This document shows, piece after piece, positions 1 through 7,903 of a stretch of DNA of 64,000 bases. Every line of letters begins with the position of its first letter. Within the stretch, counting starts at the first letter, position 1. Location: NCBI RefSeq assembly GCF_018131075.1, contig NZ_JAFCLS010000004.1, forward strand, positions 124,001-188,000, read 5' to 3'. The stretch is from Bradyrhizobium sp. JYMT SZCCT0428. Lineage in GTDB: Bacteria; Pseudomonadota; Alphaproteobacteria; Rhizobiales; Xanthobacteraceae. The notes under the pieces are model-generated. The model made no database searches. It was not told the DNA's origin and worked only from the letters and a program-made list of their open reading frames with translations. A program made the position numbers and the translations under genes.

Positions 1-168
1 GCAGAATGGCGCCAAGCGCGGCTTGCCGGTCAGCACGTCGAAGAAAATCTTCTCCTGCGTCGAGACCGAAACCTCGCCGAAATAGCGATTGAGCAGGAAC
101 GGCGGCCGAACCGTCGATTTGAGATCCTGCACCACGCGGTTAAGCACCGCGGACGAAAAGATGTCCAT
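1..168 (-). CDS. phage major capsid protein (gpE-like), N-terminal fragment
   Basis: The first 56 codons of a minus-strand gene are present and the rest lies beyond the left edge. The translation begins MDIFSSAVLNRVVQDL and continues with a Pro-Pro-Phe-Leu-Leu stretch and an NRYFGEVSVST segment, which resembles the N-terminus of lambda gpE-family major capsid proteins (phage major capsid E). An AGGAG Shine-Dalgarno at about 173-178 supports the start at 168. It follows the gpD-like decoration gene at 275..655 in the lambda order C-Nu3-D-E, which strengthens the call. The product would form the procapsid and head shell. The C-terminus cannot be assessed. Confidence 0.8.
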   Translation of the reverse strand, partial: MDIFSSAVLNRVVQDLKSTVRPPFLLNRYFGEVSVSTQEKIFFDVLTGKPRLAPFC

Positions 169-274
169 TTGAGGACTCCTGTTGATGATGTTTGAACGGT
201 GCCACGCCGCGCGGGATGCGATGCGCGTATTCCGCCAGGCCGTGATCGGCCCGGCGCCCTACTCGACTTAGGAA

Positions 275-655
275 TCAGGTGATCGCGTTCTGCAGGTTGA
301 TGCCGACGTCGCGCAGCGACTCCCGCACCGAGTACTTGTCGTGGCCGGCGCCGAACGACAGCTGCTCCTCGTTGAAGGTGCCGGCAAAATAGGCGACCGT
401 AGTCTTGGCGCCGCCGGAGGCATCGCAATCCTCGGCCAGGATCACCTTCGGCGTCTGCGAGCCGTCGCTGGCCGCGGCAACGCTGAGGATATAGCCGCCG
501 CCGGGATCGGAGTCCGAGCCTTCCTCGTGCTGACCGAGCACGGCGCCGCGGATCAGATTGCCGGCCTCCAGCGTGATCTGGCGAGAGGTGGTCGGACCAA
601 GCACCAGCGCGTCCTGGGACGAAAGCGAACCTTCACTCGTAAATGCGGCCACCAT
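275..655 (-). CDS. phage head decoration protein (lambda gpD-like)
   Basis: This 126-residue protein begins MVAAFTSEGSLSSQDALV. It is close in length to lambda gpD, the trimeric cement protein that stabilises the expanded capsid during DNA packaging. The frame stays open upstream to 853, but a strong AAAAGGAG box at about 664-671 places the start at 655. The upstream extension is Arg/Pro-rich and overlaps the protease gene antiphase. The segment LVLGPTTSRQITLEAGNLIRG and the Gly/Ser-rich centre fit a beta-rich decoration protein. Its position between protease/scaffold and major capsid matches lambda C-Nu3-D-E. The function is assigned from family resemblance and synteny. Confidence 0.82.
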   Translation of the reverse strand: MVAAFTSEGSLSSQDALVLGPTTSRQITLEAGNLIRGAVLGQHEEGSDSDPGGGYILSVAAASDGSQTPKVILAEDCDASGGAKTTVAYFAGTFNEEQLSFGAGHDKYSVRESLRDVGINLQNAIT

Positions 656-737
656 GGGCGCGCTCCTTTTTGCGTTAGAGAGATTGAAAGAAACGACGGC
701 CGAGACTGAAACGCCGGCGCCGCGCGGCTTTACACCG

Positions 738-1172
738 TTACTTGGCAGCAGCCTTGGCAGGCTCGCCGCGATAGGCACCGACGATCGCGGACGCCATCGC
801 GGCGGCCTTCTGCTCATCGGTCTGCGCGCCGGCGTTGGCGTCGGCGCCGACATCGGGATTGGTCACGCCCGCCATCGCGGCCGCGAGCGGGTTGACCTGT
901 GCGGCGGCCGCGGCCTGCGCCGGCGCCTTGGCGAGGATCCCCTTGGCGGCGTCGGCGGTCATGTCGGTCGAGAACGCCAGATGGTTGGCGAGATCGGATT
1001 TGTCCTTGGCTTCGTCCGAGGAAAGGATCGCCGAGATCCGGGTGCGCTCGGCGCTGGTGCCTTCCTTGGCGCCTTCCAGCTTGCCGGCAGCGTGGCCCTC
1101 GGAGCGCGCGGTATCCAGCGTAGCGGTCGCGGCGGCCTGCCCGGCCGGGGGTACTGAAGCAGCAGTCGACAT
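738..1172 (-). CDS. nested in-frame scaffolding protein (Nu3-like), internal start within the protease gene
   Basis: Inside the protease gene and in the same frame, codon 298 is an ATG. It is preceded by AAGGAGATCCTCAA, a near-perfect Shine-Dalgarno with ideal spacing. Initiation here would yield a 144-residue Ala-rich helical protein starting MSTAASVPPAGQAAATA. It contains charged heptad-like segments and would share its C-terminus with the protease. This reproduces the lambda C/Nu3 arrangement, in which the scaffold is translated independently from within C. The in-frame start and ribosome site are seen directly. Scaffold function is inferred from position and composition. Confidence 0.7.
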   Translation of the reverse strand: MSTAASVPPAGQAAATATLDTARSEGHAAGKLEGAKEGTSAERTRISAILSSDEAKDKSDLANHLAFSTDMTADAAKGILAKAPAQAAAAAQVNPLAAAMAGVTNPDVGADANAGAQTDEQKAAAMASAIVGAYRGEPAKAAAK

Positions 1173-2063
1173 TTGAGGATCTCCTTCTTCGTCATCGTCC
1201 GGATCGGACAGTTCGGGTGAAAACGCAGTTACAGCATCGTCGAGCGGCGCGATCGCATCGATCAGCTTCAGGTCGAGCGCTTCGCTGGCGTGGTAGCATT
1301 CGGCTTCCGTGGCACGGACAACGGCGATATCGATGCCGCGGTTGCGAGCAACCAGGGCGCAGAACTGCTCGCCTGTTTCGTCGCACCACGATTGCCAGCG
1401 CGCCTTCACTCCATCGGGCAGCGGCTGGTAGGCGTTGCCGTCGACCTTGTGCTTGCCGAAGTGCACGAAGGTAATCTTCATGCCGTGCTCTTCCATCGCG
1501 CGGCTGACGTCCAGGTGCGTCATCACCACGCCGATAGAGCCGATCCCGGCATTGCTCGACCCGGTGATCACCTTCGCCGCGCTGGCGACGGCATATCCGG
1601 CCGAATAGGCCATCTGCGCAAACGCCTTGATCGGCTTGATCGCCCGCCCGGCATAGATCTTGTTGGAGAGGTCGAAACATCCATCGCCCTGCCCGCCATA
1701 GGAATAAACGATCAACGCAATGCCGCGCACGTTGCCGTCGGCAAGGCCGCGCTCGAGGGCGCGCGCGATGTAGGCATACCCCGTCGCATACGATCCCAAC
1801 GCCCAGGGAAAGTCATAGAGCAACACGCCCTTGACCGGGATCTGCAGAATCCCATCCACCACGACGTAGGGTCGATACATGCTGCGCCAGTCATCCGGCG
1901 CGAACCAGAAATTGTCGCTCGCGCTGAATTCGGCCGCCGCCATCAATTCATGCGCGCGCGGGTGCTGCAGGATGGCAGAGAGGTCAGCCTCAAAGCGGCT
2001 GCCGGCGCGCGGGTCGATCAGCGCCGGTACATCCGCAAAGCGAGCAAGCAATGGATTGTTCAT
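738..2063 (-). CDS. phage head maturation protease, S49 family (lambda gpC-like), fused to scaffold domain
   Basis: The 441-residue protein has an N-terminal S49 (SppA/ClpP-fold) peptidase. The nucleophile region is AYSAGYAVASAA, with candidate Ser154, and the catalytic lysine motif is HFGKHKVDGN near residues 201-210. Residues from about 290 on are Ala-, Glu- and Asp-rich and helical, resembling a scaffolding region. In lambda, gpC processes head proteins and its C-terminal third is also made separately as scaffold Nu3. The start at 2063 overlaps the portal stop as ATGA, so translation is probably coupled. The gene lies between portal and decoration genes, as in lambda. Confidence 0.88.
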   Translation of the reverse strand: MNNPLLARFADVPALIDPRAGSRFEADLSAILQHPRAHELMAAAEFSASDNFWFAPDDWRSMYRPYVVVDGILQIPVKGVLLYDFPWALGSYATGYAYIARALERGLADGNVRGIALIVYSYGGQGDGCFDLSNKIYAGRAIKPIKAFAQMAYSAGYAVASAAKVITGSSNAGIGSIGVVMTHLDVSRAMEEHGMKITFVHFGKHKVDGNAYQPLPDGVKARWQSWCDETGEQFCALVARNRGIDIAVVRATEAECYHASEALDLKLIDAIAPLDDAVTAFSPELSDPDDDEEGDPQMSTAASVPPAGQAAATATLDTARSEGHAAGKLEGAKEGTSAERTRISAILSSDEAKDKSDLANHLAFSTDMTADAAKGILAKAPAQAAAAAQVNPLAAAMAGVTNPDVGADANAGAQTDEQKAAAMASAIVGAYRGEPAKAAAK

Positions 2064-3691
2064 GCGGCGGCGTCCTGCTGCTGGTTCTGGTCCTGCTGGT
2101 TCTGGTCCTGATCCTGCTCGTTCTGGTCGGCGGCGACCTGCACCACCTTCACCGGATTGAGCACAACGTTATGCTCGCGCATGTAGGCCTGCTCGCGGGC
2201 GAGCTGCTCGATGGTCTGGCGCCAGTCTCGGCCCTGCTCGGCGCATTCGTCCTCGAGCGTCGAGATCCCCATCTGCATGCGCAGCTGCGCCGCGGTCGCT
2301 TCCTTGACCGGGTCGATCCAGCCGCGGCCGGCGCCGATCCATTTGGCCTTGGTCCAGGCCACGCGGTTCTTGTAGAAATCCGCCGGCGTGCAGTCCGGGA
2401 TATCGCCAGCGTTGACGGCCTCTTCAAACCAGAGCTCGTAAACCGGCGTCGCCCAGCCCTCGATCATGAACTGGCGGCAGCCGGAGAAATAGCGCCAGCC
2501 TTCGAGCAGCGCGGCGCGCGCGCTGGAATAGTTGGTCTTGGAAAAATCCTTGAACACCAGCTCATAGGGCATGTTCATGCCCGCCGCGATGTGGCGCAGC
2601 ATCAAGGTCGCAAACGACTCCAGCTCGCTGGTTCCGCGGGCCGGCGTGAACGCGCTCATCTTGGTGCCAGGCGGCAGCGGCACCATGGTGCCGCCGCGCA
2701 TCTGGATGCGCCATTCCTTGAGCTCGGCTTCGAAACTGGCGCGCTTGTCGCCGCCTACCAGTTCGGCCATGCTCTCCTGGTCGAGCGGCGTCTCGATCGC
2801 GGCGAAGATCATCGCGTCGAGCACGGCGACGCGCAGCTTCTCCAGCATCAGCTTGTCGAACGAATTGAACATCCGCGTCACCGCGGCGACGATCGGCTTG
2901 CCGCGGTTCTGACCGATGCGCTCGGCGTCGAACAGGTGAATCACCCGCTTGCGGCCGAACGGCAGATAGGCCGGGATCCGCTCCCACTCGCCCGCGCCGA
3001 ACGAGGACAGGCCGAACGAGAACAGATCGCCGGGATGCGTCTTGCGGATGTTGTAGGCGACCGGCGCGCCATAGCGGTCGATCTCGACGCCGTTGCGCAA
3101 GGTCGCGGTATCGGCGCGCCCCTGCGGGTTCGACAGCCGCGCAGGATCGACCAGCTGCAGGCAGGTATTCCAGCGCGAGTTGTTCTTGGTCAGCCACAGC
3201 GGCAGCGCCAGCACCTCGCCGGCGGAGGCGATGGTGCGATAGGCGAGCCGGGTCTGGCCGTGAAACGACAGCCGGTCGGCGGCGTCGAACCAGGTGGTGT
3301 CGGCGAAACTCGACCACAGCGACTCGACCTCGAGGCCCCATTCATCGGACCAGCCGACCGGCTTTTTCAGCGCGACGCGGTCCGGCGTCGGCTTGCACAT
3401 CAGCCGCGGGCCGACGACGTTGTCGACCAGGGTGCGCTCGGCGCCCGCCGCAATGCCGTTGTTGCGCGCCAGGTCGTCGGAGCGCGCGACCATGGTGTCG
3501 AGCTCGCCGAGCATCGCGGCATCCGGCGACAGCCGCATCGGCGCCCAGCTCGCCATGTCGCGCGCGCCGAGCGAGGCCGCGGCGTGCGCGGTCTCAATCT
3601 CGGGACGGACCGACATCGACGTCGACGCGCGAACCGTCACAGCGCCAGACGACGACTGGAACGGGTTAGGCAGCACCTCGGACGATTCCAT
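2060..3691 (-). CDS. phage portal protein, lambda gpB family
   Basis: This 543-residue protein matches the lambda-type portal family in length and key stretches. One is the N-terminal ARDMASWAPMRLSPDAAMLGEL segment, and another is RTLVDNVVGPRL at about residues 85-100. A third is the later MRHIAAGMNMPYELVFKDFSKTNYSSARAALLE-type region, where TNYSSARA is typical. Portals form the dodecameric channel at one head vertex for DNA entry and tail attachment. The last 25 residues are a Gln/Asp-rich low-complexity tail. The gene is 12 bases downstream of the gpW-like gene and overlaps the protease start by four bases. Confidence 0.9.
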   Translation of the reverse strand: MESSEVLPNPFQSSSGAVTVRASTSMSVRPEIETAHAAASLGARDMASWAPMRLSPDAAMLGELDTMVARSDDLARNNGIAAGAERTLVDNVVGPRLMCKPTPDRVALKKPVGWSDEWGLEVESLWSSFADTTWFDAADRLSFHGQTRLAYRTIASAGEVLALPLWLTKNNSRWNTCLQLVDPARLSNPQGRADTATLRNGVEIDRYGAPVAYNIRKTHPGDLFSFGLSSFGAGEWERIPAYLPFGRKRVIHLFDAERIGQNRGKPIVAAVTRMFNSFDKLMLEKLRVAVLDAMIFAAIETPLDQESMAELVGGDKRASFEAELKEWRIQMRGGTMVPLPPGTKMSAFTPARGTSELESFATLMLRHIAAGMNMPYELVFKDFSKTNYSSARAALLEGWRYFSGCRQFMIEGWATPVYELWFEEAVNAGDIPDCTPADFYKNRVAWTKAKWIGAGRGWIDPVKEATAAQLRMQMGISTLEDECAEQGRDWRQTIEQLAREQAYMREHNVVLNPVKVVQVAADQNEQDQDQNQQDQNQQQDAAA

Positions 3692-3703
3692 GTTGCGCTG
3701 GCC

Positions 3704-3934
3704 TCAGTAGACGAAATTGATCGGACGGCGCACCTGCGTCGGCGCGGCGTTGGCGCCCGCAAGCTGCGATTTCAGCGAGGCGATGTAGCTGTCGAGGTCG
3801 GCAAGATTGGCCGGCGTGAACTGGGTCGAGGTGTCGCCGTGCTGCAACCGCTCGACCTTGGAGCCGGTGACCAGTTTGTGGCGGGCAGCCTCGGCCTGCG
3901 TCAGCCAGGTGCGCAGCGTCGTGGTGTCGGTCAT
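3704..3934 (-). CDS. phage head-tail joining protein (gpW-like)
   Basis: This 76-residue protein begins MTDTTTLRTWLTQAEAARHKL and has a central ERLQHGDTSTQFTPANLADLDSYIASL segment. Both length and layout fit the gpW family: a helix, a short basic turn with the R-hydrophobic-x-x-G-D-T-S motif, then a second helix ending in a Leu-rich stretch. In lambda, gpW binds the portal after packaging and is needed for gpFII attachment. It sits between terminase large subunit and portal, the same slot as W between A and B in lambda. Confidence 0.82.
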   Translation of the reverse strand: MTDTTTLRTWLTQAEAARHKLVTGSKVERLQHGDTSTQFTPANLADLDSYIASLKSQLAGANAAPTQVRRPINFVY

Positions 3935-3941
3935 CGTGGCC

Positions 3942-5900
3942 TCACAGATAGGGATCGTCGCTGACGATGATCCGCGGCGCGGCGGGTTTCGGCGCCGGCG
4001 CCGGCCGCTTTGCCGGCACGGCCGCGGCGGGTGCCGCCGGCGATGCTTGTGGCGCGGTCAGAAGATCTTCGAGATCGCCCTGCATTGGTGCGATCGCGGT
4101 CTCGCGCTCGAGTTCGTAGTTGGTCCAGACCTGGTCGGGCATGCCGCGGACGCCGAACCGGATCGAGGCGGCCTCGGCCTGGTTCATGGTGTCGAGCGCC
4201 TCGTTGGCCTGCGCCGCGTCCTTGGTCCAGCGATAGACCGTGAAGCCGTGGCGTTTTTCCGGCGTGCGCCGCTCGGCAGTCAGCTGGCGGAAATATTCGT
4301 CGTCGAGGCCTTGCGGGAAACTGACATAGCCGTCGGCGAGCGGATCGTCCTTGGCCAGATCGCGGTAAAACCCCATCTTCATGATCGAGGCGTTGAAGTT
4401 GTAGAACCGCGAGGCGTAGCGCAGCAGCTTGCCGGTCTTCTCGTTGGTCTCGCGGCGCACCCGGATGAAGCGCGGTGCCTCGTCGCGGTTCGAGCCGCGG
4501 ACCATGATCAGCTTCGAGCGCGGAAACTTTTTCGCAAAACTCCAGACGTCCTCGGTCCAGGCGTTGCCGTCGATCGCGGCCATATCGGCGGAAAGCGCGT
4601 GACCGCTGGCATTGAGCCAGGTCTGCTGCAGCAGCGCGCCGAGCGTTTCCTGCGCGCCCTTCTCGCTGATGTGGCCGCGCACGATGCCGTAATCGACGAC
4701 GAAGCGGCGGTAGTTCCGACCGAAGCCGACCAGGTGCCACTCGACGCGATCGCCCTGGCAGTCGATGCCGAGGAAGATCAGAAGCGCGCCCGGCGGGATC
4801 TTGCCGCGCGGATAGCTCGAGGCGGCGGCGCGGTCGCGCAGCTTTTCCCAGGGCGGCGCCTCGCCTAGCGCGTGGTACGGTTTGCCGGTGGTGTCATTGG
4901 CGAAGGTTTTCTCGCCGGCCTGGTCGCCCTTGTACTTCAGATATTCGCGCGCGATCCGCTCGAAGCTCTGCAGGTACGAATAGGCCGACCAGATCCAGAA
5001 ACTGCGGTGCTCACGCTTGGCGCGCGCGTTGTGGGCACGCCACTCGAACCGGGCCAGCATCTGCGGGCGGTGATGCTCCTCGATCGTGACGCCGCAGGCG
5101 ACGCACGAGAAGCACGCGGCCTCCGGCTTTTCGGGGTCGAGGCTCGCCAGCATGTTTTCCCATTCGAGCACCTGGTAGTGATCGCAATGGGGACACGGCA
5201 CATAGGGATATTCTTGGCTGCCGGCCTCGAAGTTCTTTGTGATGCGGCAACCCGGCATTACCAGCGGCGTCGAGATCTTCAGAACCTTGGCGAATTCGAC
5301 CGCGCGCGAGCGGTTGTCGGCCTGCGATTCCGGATCGCCCGCGGCGTTCAGATCCCATTTCGCGAGATCGTCCTGCACCTGGAAATCGACGGTGACCTGC
5401 GACAGCGAGGCCGGCGAGTTGGCACCGAAGATCAGCAGCCTGAAATTGCCGTCGCGGCGTTCCTTGAACAGCACCGCATCGGCGCCGTCGCGCGAGCGCT
5501 GCGGAAAATCGGCCCGCAGCGCCGGCATCGCCCGCGTCATCGACGCCAGCTTGATCTTCGACCAGCGGCTGGCGTTGTCCTCGGTCGGGTGCGCGTAGAG
5601 GAACGTGCCCTTGCCGAGCGCCATGGTGCCGCAGGTGAACACGTTGGCGATCGTGGTCTTGCCGACCTGCGCCGAGCCCAGCAACGTGACGAAGCGGCAG
5701 GGATCAGCGGGCGACAGCGCGCGCAGGATTTCGTCGAAATACGGAAAGCGGCCGCGGTTGTAGGGTCCGCGGAAAGAGCCCTCCTCGATCACTACGTTGT
5801 CGACGGCCCAGCCGAGATAGTCGATCAGCGGCGACGGCTCGATCGCACTGGCCATCGCCAGCATGGCAAGGCGCTCGGCGTTGGCCAGGTTGATACCCAT
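3942..5900 (-). CDS. phage terminase large subunit (lambda gpA family)
   Basis: This 652-residue protein is the size of lambda gpA (641) and carries the two expected modules. The N-terminal packaging ATPase has a Walker A-like GSAQVGKTT at residues 75-83. A C-terminal nuclease region is marked by LGIDCQGDRVEWHLVGFG near residue 380, equivalent to the V/I-D-x-Q-x-D-R motif of this family. A Cys pair, CPHCDHYQVLEW, then CVACGV, lies around 240-280 and is typical of gpA-type terminases. The protein would cut concatemeric DNA at cos and pump it through the portal. Its start shares one base with the small-subunit stop (TGATG), so the two subunits are probably translationally coupled. Confidence 0.93.
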   Translation of the reverse strand: MGINLANAERLAMLAMASAIEPSPLIDYLGWAVDNVVIEEGSFRGPYNRGRFPYFDEILRALSPADPCRFVTLLGSAQVGKTTIANVFTCGTMALGKGTFLYAHPTEDNASRWSKIKLASMTRAMPALRADFPQRSRDGADAVLFKERRDGNFRLLIFGANSPASLSQVTVDFQVQDDLAKWDLNAAGDPESQADNRSRAVEFAKVLKISTPLVMPGCRITKNFEAGSQEYPYVPCPHCDHYQVLEWENMLASLDPEKPEAACFSCVACGVTIEEHHRPQMLARFEWRAHNARAKREHRSFWIWSAYSYLQSFERIAREYLKYKGDQAGEKTFANDTTGKPYHALGEAPPWEKLRDRAAASSYPRGKIPPGALLIFLGIDCQGDRVEWHLVGFGRNYRRFVVDYGIVRGHISEKGAQETLGALLQQTWLNASGHALSADMAAIDGNAWTEDVWSFAKKFPRSKLIMVRGSNRDEAPRFIRVRRETNEKTGKLLRYASRFYNFNASIMKMGFYRDLAKDDPLADGYVSFPQGLDDEYFRQLTAERRTPEKRHGFTVYRWTKDAAQANEALDTMNQAEAASIRFGVRGMPDQVWTNYELERETAIAPMQGDLEDLLTAPQASPAAPAAAVPAKRPAPAPKPAAPRIIVSDDPYL

Positions 5901-6556
5901 CAGGCCAGAACCAGTTCGTCGGTGTCGCTGGCGAGCTCGGTCTCGACGATCGCAGGCAGCCCGGCCGCCTCGGTGCGCAGCGAATCCGCCGCTTGCTGAC
6001 GCAGGCCGCGGAATTCGGCGCGCAAGGCGTGCAGCACATCGCGCTGCGGCAGCGAGAATTTCGCCGCCAGCGCCGAGGCGATTTCCGGCAGACTGCCGTC
6101 GATCATGGTCATGGTCTTGCCTGCGATCTTGGCCATTTGCGCGCTGGCCGCCTGGGCGTCGACGTAGCGACCGGCGCGGGCCGCTTCCTCCTCGGCCCGC
6201 TTGCGGTTCTCACGCTGCAGCGCCTCGAGGCGCTCGCGCTTGAACGCTTCCTCAAACTTGTCGGTTGCCGGCGCCGCCGCGGCGGGCGCAGCAGGTGGTG
6301 CCACAGCCAGCGGCATCTCGGGCGAGGCTTCCGGCGTATCGCCGAGCCTGGTGGCGAGGCCGTTGCCGACGCGCTGGCCGATGTCGAGCCGCTCGCGCAG
6401 CTGCTGGTCGGCGATGGTGACGTCGATCTGAGCGTTGCGGCCCTCGCCGACCAGTGCCGCGCCGTTGATCTTGCCGCCCGATATCCACTGCGACACCCGC
6501 GCCGCCGAGACGTTCTTCAGCCTTGCAAACGCGGCCTTTGAGACAACCTGCGACAT
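5900..6556 (-). CDS. phage terminase small subunit (Nu1-like)
   Basis: The 218-residue protein begins MSQVVSKAAFARLKNVSAARVSQWI, a helix-turn-helix typical of terminase small subunits that recognise cos. A central segment rich in Glu, Arg and Lys (about 120-160) is probably coiled-coil for self-assembly. The GTG one codon upstream could also start the frame, but the ATG at 6556 gives the usual N-terminus. No clear Shine-Dalgarno is visible. It is the first gene after a 629-base stretch holding three terminator-like hairpins, so it is the probable first gene of the late transcript. Confidence 0.82.
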   Translation of the reverse strand: MSQVVSKAAFARLKNVSAARVSQWISGGKINGAALVGEGRNAQIDVTIADQQLRERLDIGQRVGNGLATRLGDTPEASPEMPLAVAPPAAPAAAAPATDKFEEAFKRERLEALQRENRKRAEEEAARAGRYVDAQAASAQMAKIAGKTMTMIDGSLPEIASALAAKFSLPQRDVLHALRAEFRGLRQQAADSLRTEAAGLPAIVETELASDTDELVLA

Positions 6557-6723
6557 CACATCGGAACCAAGGTTCCACCCCGCGTTAAGGTTGCTCTTAA
6601 GTGCAGTTTTAAGCCTTCACTTAAGGATCGAAGATCGCAGATCGGCTGGAGACCCCAAGCTCTTCGCCCCACCGCATTGCATTTCGCTGGGGAAGGACCC
6701 GTTGACGCCACCCCCTTCGATCC

Positions 6724-6760
6724 AAGAAAGGCGGGCCGCCGGCCCGGAAGCTGGCGGCCC
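6724..6760 (-). terminator. rho-independent-like terminator, minus strand (closest to terS)
   Basis: The arms GGGCCGCC (6733-6740) and GGCGGCCC (6753-6760) form an eight-base-pair stem. Read on the minus strand it is followed by GCCTTTCTT. The U tract is imperfect, so termination may be partial. It lies about 170 bases upstream of terS. Confidence 0.5.
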
Positions 6761-6841
6761 AGTCAAAGGGAGGAAACGCCCAAGGAGGGCAGCGACCGTT
6801 GGGCTACCCAGCACAACGACCGCACACCTATGCACTTAGAA

Positions 6842-6886
6842 ACGACAAAGGCCCACATGCGCCGCGATAGGGGCATGCCGGGCCTT
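6842..6886 (-). terminator. rho-independent-like terminator, minus strand (middle)
   Basis: The arms AAGGCCC (6848-6854) and GGGCCTT (6880-6886) enclose a second pairing, CATGC with GCATG. On the minus strand the stem runs into TTTGTCGTTTC. The bulge between the two stem parts makes it weaker than its neighbour at 7001. Confidence 0.5.
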
Positions 6887-7000
6887 GAGACTGTCACGGT
6901 CTGATGAAGCGCTTACTTCATGACCAACTCCCAATGTTGATTGATGATCGTTGTGATCGTCGCGTTCATGCCCTTCCACAGGGCCTGCACCCTATGCACA

Positions 7001-7032
7001 CAAAAGCCCGGCACGTTGCCGTGTCCGGGCTT
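7001..7032 (-). terminator. strong rho-independent terminator, minus strand
   Basis: AAGCCCGG (7004-7011) pairs with CCGGGCTT (7025-7032). Inside it CACG pairs with CGTG, closing a GCAA tetraloop on the minus strand, and TTTTGTG follows the stem. This is a canonical terminator about 150 bases downstream of the NusG-like stop. Confidence 0.75.
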
Positions 7033-7185
7033 CAGGTAGGTGCCAGCTATCCGCTCCAGCAACCGTTTTTCTTTCTGCCGCGCATGTCGGATAGCGCGCT
7101 CTGGGTATTCTGCTTTGGGCACATTGAGGGCTGGTGAAGCGGCGTATCCGCTTCGGTCCACCACCTCCGTTCCTGCACTCCCCGA

Positions 7186-7779
7186 TCATGGGGACGGTAC
7201 TAGCGAGAGGCCCAAGGCCTTACGCAGTGTCTGATTCCGTATCTTTGAGTCAAGCCTCATCAACCGATCCTGGAATTCAGTCAGTGGATGAGCGGAGACA
7301 ACCACATCGTCGTCGTTGGTCTTCTGCTTCCGATATCCTCGCGCCTTGCGTGGCCGCCACACCGGACGCTGTCCGTTCTCAACGGCGCGCACCACGTCAA
7401 CCAGAGCGTCGCTGATCACCAAAGGCCTTCCCTCACATGCGAGAAACTGCAGCACACCGGGCGTCGACCTGATCCGGGTATAGTTTTGATCGGTCAACCA
7501 CACGAAAACGAACAGATAGCCCGGGAACATTGGCCTGATGATATCGACCTTCCGCCCGCGCTTGATTTCGGTTCTCGCCTCTTCCGGCAGATAGATGCCG
7601 AAGCGTCGAGACGACAGATCCTCGGCAACAGACCGATCGGCGTTCGCATAGGTCTCGATCACATGCCACGTCGCCGCCAGATTGCCCTGCATCTCGGCAT
7701 TGCGATGATCGAACGTCACAAATGGCCTTGCCAGCTCCGCCAGCACTTCCGGCGAGAACGCCTTGGGTAGCGTCGTCAT
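7186..7779 (-). CDS. phage-encoded NusG/RfaH-family transcription elongation factor (putative antiterminator)
   Basis: This 197-residue protein has a recognisable NusG N-terminal domain at about residues 37-135. It has a TWHVIETYANADRS strand at the start, PMFPGYLFVFV at 83-93 and TPGVLQFL followed by GRPLVISD at 106-124. These are the hallmark NGN motifs that contact RNA polymerase. No KOW-like beta domain is visible. The C-terminal 50 residues are charged and probably helical (LTEFQDRLMRLDSKIRNQTLRKAL). The frame is open up to 8082, but the ATG at 7779 follows GGAGGA directly. It sits between helicase and terminase, where lambda has Q, and is bracketed by terminators on both sides. Antitermination is an inference. 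Confidence 0.8.
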   Translation of the reverse strand: MTTLPKAFSPEVLAELARPFVTFDHRNAEMQGNLAATWHVIETYANADRSVAEDLSSRRFGIYLPEEARTEIKRGRKVDIIRPMFPGYLFVFVWLTDQNYTRIRSTPGVLQFLACEGRPLVISDALVDVVRAVENGQRPVWRPRKARGYRKQKTNDDDVVVSAHPLTEFQDRLMRLDSKIRNQTLRKALGLSLVPSP

Positions 7780-7846
7780 TCCTCCGCATCGCTTTCCCCT
7801 CTCGCTTGTAAAATCGAACCCGGATGGAAGGCCGGGGGTTTTGCTC

Positions 7847-7880
7847 AAAAAAGCGGTACCGATTGCGAACCGCTTTTTTT
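7847..7880. terminator. strong bidirectional terminator upstream of the NusG-like gene
   Basis: AAAAAAGCGGT (7847-7857) and ACCGCTTTTTT (7869-7879) are perfectly complementary over 11 bases around an 11-base loop. There is a T run on the plus strand (7874-7880) and, by symmetry, TTTTTT on the minus strand. For minus-strand transcription it would end the primase-helicase transcript about 70 bases before the NusG-like start. Confidence 0.75.
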
Positions 7881-7903
7881 CAAATCGCTGTGCCGCAGCG
7901 ACT

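Larger units (their letters stand above)
6557..7185. other. 629-base intergenic stretch between NusG-like gene and terS, no convincing gene
   Basis: No convincing coding sequence was found here. What it holds is three minus-strand hairpins followed by T-rich tracts, listed separately, and a short direct repeat. CCTATGCAC occurs at 6827-6835 and again at 6991-6999, each time just downstream of a terminator stem in the minus-strand sense. In lambda, the equivalent interval after gene Q contains the late promoter, the Q loading site and terminator tR'. No late promoter could be identified by eye. Confidence 0.6.

Noticed and set aside
2051..3964. 637-codon plus-strand frame opposite the portal gene
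   Set aside because: It is an antisense shadow caused by high-GC third positions; composition is Arg/His/Gly-rich with no recognisable domain.
6913..7164. Minus-strand open frame of 83 codons between NusG-like gene and terS
   Set aside because: Its middle (TYLKPGHGNVPGF) is just the translation of the 7001-7032 terminator hairpin and there is no good ribosome site, so I treat the stretch as non-coding.
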